Of a stretch of 6,239 nucleotides of DNA, positions 1-5,216 are shown in pieces. The position numbers and the translations under genes were made by a program. A model generated the notes under the pieces. It did no database searches, was not told where the DNA came from, and saw nothing but the letters and a program-made list of their open reading frames with translations. How positions within the stretch are numbered: the first letter of the stretch is position 1; every line of letters starts with the position of its first letter. The stretch comes from an uncultured Micrococcales bacterium (GTDB lineage Bacteria; Actinomycetota; Actinomycetes; Actinomycetales; Microbacteriaceae): the NCBI GenBank assembly GCA_913060985.1, contig CAJXTQ010000037.1, positions 1 through 6,239 of the forward strand. Direction: 5' to 3'.

Positions 1-348
1 GATGATCTGAAGCTTGTTGAAACCATTCGGGGCAAGCTTGGATATGGGCGAGTCGCCCTCAGTGGAGCTCTTACAGGCTCTTGGATAGGGCTGATATTTG
101 GATTGCTTTTCGGAGCTGGAATAGTGGTTGATCCAGCCGGGGATGTTTCCTACCAGCCTCAAAATTTTCTCTCCGCACTGGTAATTGGCGCAGGCATTGG
201 AATGCTTTTCAACATAATCCGTTTTTCCAGCAGCAAAAACCGTCGAGAGTTTTTGTCCTATCCGCAAACCATTGCTAAAACCTATAGGGTTGTGGTTCCA
301 GCAACTGAGTTGGCAAAGGCTAGAAGCCTAGTTTCCATCCCAGATTGA
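1..348 (+). CDS. General stress protein 17M-like membrane protein (3' part)
   Basis: The frame is open from the first base to a TGA at 346-348, giving the last 115 residues; the start lies outside the window. The visible part begins with a short polar stretch (DDLKLVETIRGKLGYGR). Two glycine-rich hydrophobic segments follow at about residues 18-44 and 56-75, then a positively charged turn (SSSKNRREF) and a tail ending in TYRVVVPATELAKARSLV. This matches my recollection of actinobacterial GSP17M-domain proteins, where an N-terminal ACT-like half precedes two Gly-rich hydrophobic segments and the C-terminus repeats a 'Y-x-V-x-V-x-x-x-x-A-x-x-A' pattern. The biochemical role of the family is not established; proteins of this type are usually annotated as general stress proteins. 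An ATG at 103 is in frame, but starting there would cut through the first hydrophobic segment, so it is probably internal. The last 21 bp overlap the 3' end of the converging aminopeptidase gene. Confidence 0.78.
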   Translation, partial: DDLKLVETIRGKLGYGRVALSGALTGSWIGLIFGLLFGAGIVVDPAGDVSYQPQNFLSALVIGAGIGMLFNIIRFSSSKNRREFLSYPQTIAKTYRVVVPATELAKARSLVSIPD

Positions 349-1683
349 TTTCATCCACTGCTCAACCTCGACAACTGTTCTTGGAATACCTTCACTTAGC
401 CACCTGTAGCCATCTTCAGTAATCGCTACGTTGTCTTCGATCCTGACCCCGATTCCTCTAAAATTTGGGGGTGCGAGTTGGTCATTTTGGTGAAAATACA
501 AGCCTGGCTCGATTGTGAACACCATTCCGGGCTTCAACACCGTGTCCAAATACATTTCTTTTCTAGCCTGCGCACAGTCGTGAACGTCAAGTCCCAAGTG
601 GTGGCCGGTACCGTGAACCATCCAGCGCCTGTGATACTGGTTTTCAGGCTTGAGCGACTCTTCGGCGGAGACCGGGATAATTCCCCACCTCTGGCAATGC
701 TTGGCAATTACCCGCATCGCTTCGTTATGCATGTCTCTGAAGAGATTTCCCGGTTTGCAGACGGCGAATGCAGCATCTGCCGCTTCTAAAACAACTTCGT
801 ATATCTCTTTTTGCACCGCCGAGAAGCTTCCAGAAATAGGAAGCGTTCTTGTTATATCGGCTGTAAAGAGACTGTCCATCTCTACTCCCGCGTCAACCAG
901 AACTAACTCCCCAGTTTTGATATCACCGGTGTTTTTAGTCCAATGCAGAATATTCGCGTGATTGCCACTGGCGGCAATTGTCTCGTAGCCCAAATCATGC
1001 CCGTGCAGTCTGGCCTTTTCAAAAAAAGCAGCCTCCAAAGCCCTCTCACCGCGTTTGCCTGCCGCGGGGATTTTGGATATGAGGTTCTCGAAACCATCCT
1101 TAGTTGCCTCAACTGCTTTTTCTATCTGCTCGATTTCCCAACTGCTTTTGACAATCCTTTGCTCTGAGAGGAATTGTTTTAGTTCATCGTCCTCCACAGT
1201 TAGCTGATTCTCAATCGGCTGGAAATCCTTCAAATCAAAGGTCTGGATTCCCAAGAGTTTTTCAACCTGGGCCAAATCTGGCCTTGGACCAACCCAGAAC
1301 TCTCCGATTTCGCTGTTGGCAAAGAACTCGTCTGAGTCTTTATCGGCCGATGGACGAATAAACAGCTTGCTAGTTTTTTCTGCCGAATCAATAACCAAAA
1401 TTGAACCCTCGACCGCTCTGCTTCCCCAATTGGTCAATTGAGTAAATTCGGTGTTTGGTCTAAATCTGTAATGGGTGTCATTGCTCCTTTGCTTGGCGTT
1501 TCCCGCGTCAATCACAATTGTTCTTCCCGGGAAAGCATCAATCAGCTGAGCACGCTTCTCATAAGCTGTTTGGTTGGCGGCAGGGTCTATTTGAACTTGG
1601 GCTTCAGCTTCGGACCAACCAGTTTTCATAAACTCCAAAAAAGCTTTGTCCTTAGGAGTTCGACTTCGGTTATCACCTGCCAA
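328..1683 (-). CDS. pepP: Xaa-Pro aminopeptidase (aminopeptidase P, M24B)
   Basis: Cytoplasmic metallopeptidase expected to release an N-terminal residue preceding proline. Numbering is from an upstream TTG at 1695 (455 residues). An aminopeptidase-P N-terminal domain spans about 44-170 and the pita-bread catalytic domain about 185-440. The five dimetal ligands are present: D268 and D280 (LVDAG...TADITRT), H365 (HGTGHHLGLDVHD), E396 (TIEPGLY) and E420 (VRIED). H251, H361 and H372 match the substrate-shuttling histidines of E. coli PepP, so the enzyme should be active. No signal peptide is seen. Start choice: the 1695 TTG directly follows an in-frame TGA and has no ribosome site. The TTG at 1683 has GGAG 6 nt upstream and keeps the 'RSRTPKDKAFLEFMKTGW' segment that I recall as conserved in actinobacterial homologues, so it is used here (451 residues). 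An ATG at 1629 is possible but would lose that segment. The gene diverges from the PHP gene and converges on the stress-protein gene with a 21-bp overlap. Confidence 0.95.
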   Translation of the reverse strand: MAGDNRSRTPKDKAFLEFMKTGWSEAEAQVQIDPAANQTAYEKRAQLIDAFPGRTIVIDAGNAKQRSNDTHYRFRPNTEFTQLTNWGSRAVEGSILVIDSAEKTSKLFIRPSADKDSDEFFANSEIGEFWVGPRPDLAQVEKLLGIQTFDLKDFQPIENQLTVEDDELKQFLSEQRIVKSSWEIEQIEKAVEATKDGFENLISKIPAAGKRGERALEAAFFEKARLHGHDLGYETIAASGNHANILHWTKNTGDIKTGELVLVDAGVEMDSLFTADITRTLPISGSFSAVQKEIYEVVLEAADAAFAVCKPGNLFRDMHNEAMRVIAKHCQRWGIIPVSAEESLKPENQYHRRWMVHGTGHHLGLDVHDCAQARKEMYLDTVLKPGMVFTIEPGLYFHQNDQLAPPNFRGIGVRIEDNVAITEDGYRWLSEGIPRTVVEVEQWMKSIWDGN

Positions 1684-1689
1684 CTCAAG

Positions 1690-1693
1690 CTCC
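1690..1693 (-). promoter_or_regulatory. Shine-Dalgarno GGAG deciding the pepP start
   Basis: Read on the minus strand, GGAG is followed by CTTGAG and then TTG at 1683, a 6-nt spacing. The competing TTG at 1695 overlaps the base next to this site and has no comparable element upstream, so the site favours initiation at 1683. This is a four-base match and therefore only moderate evidence. Confidence 0.5.
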
Positions 1694-1700
1694 AATCAAG

Positions 1701-1706
1701 TAGTGT
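1701..1706 (+). promoter_or_regulatory. Putative leaderless -10 element (TAGTGT) of the PHP gene
   Basis: TAGTGT fits the actinobacterial TAnnnT -10 pattern and is separated from the ATG at 1713 by exactly 6 nt (CTATTC). Transcription would then start at or next to the A of the ATG. No Shine-Dalgarno sequence precedes this ATG. No good -35 hexamer is visible 16-18 bp upstream. The same hexamer with the same spacing recurs before the phosphotransferase gene at 6177-6182. Confidence 0.42.
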
Positions 1707-1712
1707 CTATTC

Positions 1713-2627
1713 ATGCCAACTCAACCCATCCTGGATCTGCACACTCATAGCAATCGCAGCGATGGTCTAGACACACCAGCTTATTTGATGACCCGAGCAA
1801 AACAACTCGGACTGGATTTGATTTCGCTGGCCGACCACGACACCACAGATGGCTGGAAAGAGGGTCTTGATACAGCGGTTGAATTAGAGCTTGGGTTTGT
1901 TCCAGCGATTGAAATATCAACTCATTCAGAGGTTCAATCGGAGCAGGGTTCAAGAAGAATCAGTGTTCACATCCTTGCCTACAGACCAGATCAGAATCAC
2001 CCAGGACTTGTTGCTGAACTCTCAAAAACCCGTGAGAGCAGGGTAAGCAGGGCTAAGCGAATGGTTGAGTTGATTTCAAAGGACTACCCAATTAACTGGC
2101 AAGAGATAACCGAGAATATAAGACCGGGATCGACCGTCGGGCGACCAGCAATTGCTGATGCGCTCGTGCGGGCCGGGGTGGTCAAGGATCGCTCTGCCGC
2201 CTTTGAATCTATCCTGCATAAATCCAGTCCCTATTACATCAGTGAGCACTCTCTGAACACCCTGGAGGCGATTCAATTGGCATTGGATGCCGGGGCTGCG
2301 CCAGTAATTGCTCATCCACTGATTGATTTTCCTGCAGGGAAATCACTGTCAGATTTGCCCGATGCACATTTTCGGGAGATGGTCGATGCGGGCTTGATGG
2401 GTCTAGAGGTTGATCATCGTCAGGTCCCTGAAAATGCGCGAAGCTGGCTTAGAGACTTTGCCAAGCGCCACGACCTGTTCATTACTGGCTCCAGCGATTA
2501 CCACGGAATCGGAGGGAAGGTGAACGAATTGGGGGAGAACTCCACCACCGTTGAAAACTTTAGGAGACTAATTGCCCAAAGTAGCGGCTCCGATTACTAC
2601 TTACCGCCAGCCTTGGATTGGTTATAG
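1713..2627 (+). CDS. PHP-domain phosphoesterase (RNase AM / TrpH-like)
   Basis: A 304-residue cytoplasmic metal-dependent phosphoesterase. The PHP motifs appear in order: DLHTHSNRSDG (H10, H12, D17), LADHDTTDGW (D41, H42), AIEIS (E67), SVHILAY (H86), GRPAIA (R144), VIAHP (H201) and GSSDYHG (D262, H264). The complete ligand set argues for an active trinuclear-metal enzyme. The insertion at about 90-195 carrying the GRPAIA motif is typical of the YciV/TrpH branch. Characterised members of that branch hydrolyse 3',5'-nucleoside bisphosphates or act as 5'-3' exoribonucleases in rRNA maturation (E. coli RNase AM). It is not a histidinol phosphatase or polymerase PHP domain, because nothing is fused to it and the insertion is diagnostic. 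The ATG at 1713 is the first residue before the motif; it lacks a Shine-Dalgarno site and may be read from a leaderless mRNA. The last 31 bp overlap the converging helicase gene. The exact substrate cannot be told from sequence. Confidence 0.94.
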   Translation: MPTQPILDLHTHSNRSDGLDTPAYLMTRAKQLGLDLISLADHDTTDGWKEGLDTAVELELGFVPAIEISTHSEVQSEQGSRRISVHILAYRPDQNHPGLVAELSKTRESRVSRAKRMVELISKDYPINWQEITENIRPGSTVGRPAIADALVRAGVVKDRSAAFESILHKSSPYYISEHSLNTLEAIQLALDAGAAPVIAHPLIDFPAGKSLSDLPDAHFREMVDAGLMGLEVDHRQVPENARSWLRDFAKRHDLFITGSSDYHGIGGKVNELGENSTTVENFRRLIAQSSGSDYYLPPALDWL

Positions 2628-3913
2628 CTTCTAGTTCTCCTGCGCTTCCTAGGTTGCTCTGAAGGCTTTCCTGGTTTTGATTCTTTGCCTCGAGGTTCCG
2701 TTTTTCTGGAGAGAACCCCTTTGGCGTCTTTAGGGATGTCTAGTTGCTCAAAAATATGAGGAGAAGATGAATAAGTTTCGGCGGGCTCATCAAAATCCAA
2801 CCCGAGGGCCTTATTGATCATTTTCCAGCGATTTATGTCATCCCAATCAACAAGCGTGATAGCAATTCCCTTTTTGCCGGCCCTTCCGGTTCGTCCGGTT
2901 CTGTGTAGGTAGGCCTTCTCATCCTCGGGTGTGGAGTAGTTGATCACATGGCTGACATCATCGACATCGATTCCCCTTGCTGCCACCTCGGTGGCAACCA
3001 TGATTCTTTTCTTATTGTCCCTGAAGGCTTTCATTGAACGCTCTCTTGCAGGCTGACCCATATCCCCATGCAAAGTGGTGGCTGAAAAACCACGCTCGGT
3101 AAGAACTTCTCCAAGCTTTGATGCTTGGCGTTTTGTGGGTGTGAAGATGATTGCTTTTTCAATATCTTTTGACTGCAGAATTTTTGCTACTAACTCGTCT
3201 TTATCGAGTTTGTGTGCACGATAGACAAACTGTTGAATATCCGCCTTGGTCTGCTGTTGGTCTTCGCCGGTGGCTCGAATGTGAACCGGCTTATTTTGAT
3301 ATTTTCTAGCCAGTGTGAGGATAACGTCGGGCATGGTTGCCGAAAAAAGAAGCGTTTGTTTGCTCTCTGGCGTGGCAGCGAAGATCTTTTCGATGTCTGG
3401 CAAAAATCCAAGATCAAGCATTTCATCAGCTTCGTCGAGAACTAGGTATTCCACCTCGGAATAATTCAGGTGCCCTTTTTGGTGAAGATCGTTTAGTCGA
3501 CCCGGGGTGCCAACGATGATTTGCCTTCCCTGGTTGAGCTCTTCAATCTGCTGTTCGTAGCTTTTTCCACCCAGGATTTCGGCAACTTGAACCGAGCGGT
3601 TGGCCGTTGCAATAACCAAGTCGGAGGCAACTTGCTGGGCAAGCTCTCTGGTTGGAACGACAATTAGGGCCAAGTGCTTTTTTTCTGGCTCTAGACCCAA
3701 TCGTTGAATAACTGGCAACCCAAAGCCGAAGGTCTTTCCAGTTCCGGTCTTGGCCTGCCCAATTAGGTCCTTACCAGTCAGAGCTATTGGAATCGCCTGT
3801 TCCTGGATTGGGAAGGGGGAAGTTATCCCCTTGGTCTCTAGTGCGGTGACGATATCTTCGTCGATACCCAGTTCTCTAAATGTCAAATTCTTATTCTTTC
3901 CGCCAATTGGCAT
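2597..3913 (-). CDS. DEAD-box ATP-dependent RNA helicase (RhlE-like)
   Basis: A 438-residue RNA helicase that unwinds or remodels RNA using ATP. All signature motifs are intact: Q motif (F12, then SPFPIQEQA with Q37), motif I AKTGTGKT 54-61, Ia PTREL 87-91, Ib TPGR 136-139, II DEAD 160-163, III SAT 191-193, IV IIFTPTK about 255-261, V ATEVAARGID 307-316 and VI HRTGRTGRAG 337-346. The two RecA lobes end near residue 370. A hydrophilic linker follows, then a strongly basic tail (about 403-438, RKRRRTRS) likely to contact RNA. The tail is shorter than I recall for many actinobacterial homologues. Neighbourhood matches the locus holding rhlE in other actinobacteria, but DEAD-box paralogues are hard to separate, so no symbol is given. 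The ATG at 3913 lacks a clear ribosome site (only AGAAAG). An alternative TTG at 3886, just before 'TFRELGI', has GGAAAG 9 nt upstream. Its start lies 11 bp from the divergent ferritin-like gene, so its promoter must lie inside that gene. Confidence 0.95.
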   Translation of the reverse strand: MPIGGKNKNLTFRELGIDEDIVTALETKGITSPFPIQEQAIPIALTGKDLIGQAKTGTGKTFGFGLPVIQRLGLEPEKKHLALIVVPTRELAQQVASDLVIATANRSVQVAEILGGKSYEQQIEELNQGRQIIVGTPGRLNDLHQKGHLNYSEVEYLVLDEADEMLDLGFLPDIEKIFAATPESKQTLLFSATMPDVILTLARKYQNKPVHIRATGEDQQQTKADIQQFVYRAHKLDKDELVAKILQSKDIEKAIIFTPTKRQASKLGEVLTERGFSATTLHGDMGQPARERSMKAFRDNKKRIMVATEVAARGIDVDDVSHVINYSTPEDEKAYLHRTGRTGRAGKKGIAITLVDWDDINRWKMINKALGLDFDEPAETYSSSPHIFEQLDIPKDAKGVLSRKTEPRGKESKPGKPSEQPRKRRRTRSYNQSKAGGK

Positions 3914-3918
3914 ATGCT
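3913..3918 (+). promoter_or_regulatory. Putative leaderless -10 element (TATGCT) of the ferritin-like gene
   Basis: TATGCT matches TAnnnT and is followed by 6 nt (TTCTGT) and a GTG at 3925, so the transcript would begin at or beside the start codon. The first base of the hexamer is shared with the start codon of the helicase gene on the other strand (3911-3913). There is no Shine-Dalgarno sequence before the GTG, and no recognisable -35 at 16-18 bp. The position agrees with the start chosen independently from protein similarity. Confidence 0.42.
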
Positions 3919-3924
3919 TTCTGT

Positions 3925-4671
3925 GTGCTGGATTGGGTTCGTAGGCTTAGAAAAGCGTCACGCAAATTAACTTTGCCGTCTCGCGAAGCTAGTGATGGTC
4001 GAACTAATCAGCAGCTCAATCTATCTAAGCTTACTCCTTCCGAGCTCGACTTCCTTGCAAACTTCCTGCATGCTCAGAAGCTTGCCGCGAAGCTGCTGGA
4101 GCAACTGGCTGTGCAGACCCCAGACGAGAAGCTATCGGAAAGTGTGATGGCCCTGGCTGAGAATCAGGAGGAACGATTTAGGCCGGTCGCTCGTTTACTT
4201 GCAAAAAAAAGCGGAGGTTCCACCGACGAGCTAGCCAGATTCGAGGAGCGTTTTCAGGAGCTTGCTTCGAGGATTGAGGGAAAAGGTTTTTATGAAAACC
4301 TGATGTCCCTATATATCGTTTTTGGAATTTTGGACGACTTTTACTCTCAGCTTGCCAACGTGCAGCCAACCTCGACCAAAAACACTGCGAACAAATCACT
4401 GGATGACTACCCCTTCAGCGAATTCGTAAAAAACGTTTTGATTGAAAAAATCTCTGATGATCAACAGCTTCGTGACTTGCTGGCGATGTTTGGAAGAAGC
4501 TTGGTCGCGGATGTGCTCTTACACGTGATTGCGGTGTTGAATTTTGGTCATTTGGATGATTCTGATCCGGTTGAGTTCAGGAGATCGGCACTTGCGGAGA
4601 TTGAACAACTAACAAATGACCTAATCAGCAACCATTCTGCACGAATGGATGAATTGGGCATGAGCGCTTAG
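3925..4671 (+). CDS. Ferritin-like fold protein (MiaE_2 type)
   Basis: A 248-residue, largely helical protein resembling the actinobacterial ferritin-like / tRNA-(ms2io6A)-hydroxylase-like family. Recognisable family features, numbered from the GTG at 3925, are the basic N-terminus (VLDWVRRLRKASRKL), the 'LTPSELDFL' helix start, 'FYENLMSLYIVFGILDDFY' (E124, D137, D138), 'FGRSLVADVLLHV' and the C-terminal 'HSARMDELGMSA' (H237, R240, M241, D242). The open frame extends back to 3880, but that would overlap the helicase gene. GTG 3925 fits the basic tryptophan-containing N-terminus of homologues as I remember them and sits 6 nt after a -10-like hexamer; TTG 3973 is a weaker alternative. Where MiaE has an E-x-x-H ligand pair, this protein seems to have Q-E-E-R (about 81-84), so iron binding is doubtful. 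A run of eight A lies at 4203-4210. It converges on the small membrane-protein gene with a 4-bp stop-codon overlap. True activity and substrate are unknown. Confidence 0.85.
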   Translation: MLDWVRRLRKASRKLTLPSREASDGRTNQQLNLSKLTPSELDFLANFLHAQKLAAKLLEQLAVQTPDEKLSESVMALAENQEERFRPVARLLAKKSGGSTDELARFEERFQELASRIEGKGFYENLMSLYIVFGILDDFYSQLANVQPTSTKNTANKSLDDYPFSEFVKNVLIEKISDDQQLRDLLAMFGRSLVADVLLHVIAVLNFGHLDDSDPVEFRRSALAEIEQLTNDLISNHSARMDELGMSA

Positions 4672-4967
4672 AGCGATTTCAGCTGCTGCTCGTCCTGTTG
4701 GGTGCGTCTAGACCTGAGGTAACGAATTCCGATGAATGTAACTGGGGGAGTAATCAGCATCACCAGTAGCCAAATGGCTGCTCCGCTGTGAGGCAACCCG
4801 ATCCAGGTGAGCAAAAGCCACAGTACTGACCCAACAGCCACCGCTATAGAACCGGGAACCAGGGTCCCGTGCTTATCGCTTTTGCCAATTACGTAAGGAG
4901 TGATTAGTCCTAGCAATATTCCATAAACTACGACGACCGGGAGGCTTATGAGGTGCGATAAATCCAT
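4668..4967 (-). CDS. Small integral membrane protein, three predicted helices
   Basis: A 99-residue protein of unknown function. Hydrophobic segments lie at about 8-27, 36-56 and 62-83, followed by a basic patch (RYLRSRR, 82-88) and a polar glutamine-rich tail, which puts the C-terminus in the cytoplasm by the positive-inside rule. There is no signal peptidase site and no motif I recognise. The ATG is translationally coupled to the DUF3107 gene: the stop TAA and this ATG share one base (TAATG at 4965-4969), and only a weak AGG lies before it. It is therefore the last gene of the leftward operon. Its stop (TAA, 4668-4670) overlaps the ferritin-like stop (TAG, 4669-4671) on the other strand. 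Reading continuity, coupling and coherent membrane topology make it a likely real gene. Confidence 0.82.
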   Translation of the reverse strand: MDLSHLISLPVVVVYGILLGLITPYVIGKSDKHGTLVPGSIAVAVGSVLWLLLTWIGLPHSGAAIWLLVMLITPPVTFIGIRYLRSRRTQQDEQQLKSL

Positions 4968-5191
4968 TAACCTACAAACCCGACCTTCCTGGGCTGCTCG
5001 GCAGCAATTTCAATGTATGCAAGAGCGGTCGCGGGGACAATCACTGTCGCTCCCTTTTCGTCTGTCAACTGAAGGGTTGAGGCGGGATCGGCAAGCGCTT
5101 TCTCGACTTTTTGGTTTATCTGCTCAGTGGTTTCATCACTTTCCAGAACAAGCTCTCTGCCGCTGTTTTGTATGCCAATTTTTATCTGCAC
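4967..5191 (-). CDS. DUF3107 domain-containing protein
   Basis: A 74-residue cytoplasmic protein belonging to the actinobacterial DUF3107 family (the group containing M. tuberculosis Rv3208A/TB9.4, from memory). Hallmarks are the start 'QIKIGIQN', then 'RELVLESD', then 'LTDEKG' and 'VIVPATALAYIEI', closing with 'RKVGF', spanning essentially the whole length. The beta-rich N-terminal strand, one helix (about 21-35) and C-terminal strands suggest a compact alpha/beta fold. The function is unknown. The start is GTG at 5191 with a strong AAGGAG four bases upstream. It lies 25 bp after the phosphotransferase stop and overlaps the next start by one base, so it is the middle gene of a three-gene operon. 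Conservation beside a MiaE-like gene and an RhlE-like gene is a recurring actinobacterial arrangement. Confidence 0.93.
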   Translation of the reverse strand: MQIKIGIQNSGRELVLESDETTEQINQKVEKALADPASTLQLTDEKGATVIVPATALAYIEIAAEQPRKVGFVG

Positions 5192-5195
5192 GTCG

Positions 5196-5201
5196 CTCCT
5201 T
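5196..5201 (-). promoter_or_regulatory. Strong Shine-Dalgarno AAGGAG of the DUF3107 gene
   Basis: On the minus strand AAGGAG is followed by CGAC and the GTG start at 5191. It is the best ribosome-binding site in the window and lies in the 25-bp gap after the phosphotransferase stop. It contrasts with the upstream gene of the same operon, which has no Shine-Dalgarno sequence. It fixes the GTG as the start. Confidence 0.75.
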
Positions 5202-5216
5202 GATATTTATAAAAGC

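Noticed and set aside
297..318. Palindromic CAACTGAGTTG in the stress-protein gene as an operator
   Set aside because: It is a short 11-base palindrome within coding sequence, with no nearby promoter and no second copy noticed in the window.
478..1770. Several open frames of 60-110 codons on the opposite strand or other frames of pepP
   Set aside because: They lie wholly or almost wholly inside the well-supported aminopeptidase gene and have low-complexity or Cys/Ser/Leu-rich shadow composition with no recognisable domain.
2578..2602. Weak inverted repeat (aagtag ... ctactt) near the end of the PHP gene as a terminator
   Set aside because: Only a 6-bp stem with a long loop, inside coding sequence, and without a convincing T-tract for either strand.
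3880..3924. N-terminal extension of the ferritin-like frame back to an ATG at 3880
   Set aside because: It would overlap the helicase gene antisense by 34 bp and add residues (MSNSYSFRQLAYAFC) that I do not recall in homologues; the GTG at 3925 fits family N-termini and the -10 spacing.
4203..4210. Run of eight A (A AAA AAA pattern in frame) in the ferritin-like gene as a programmed frameshift or slippage site
   Set aside because: Frame continues normally downstream into conserved family sequence; no stimulatory stem-loop is apparent, and the -1 product would end after roughly 20 arginine-rich residues. Simple lysine codons explain the run.
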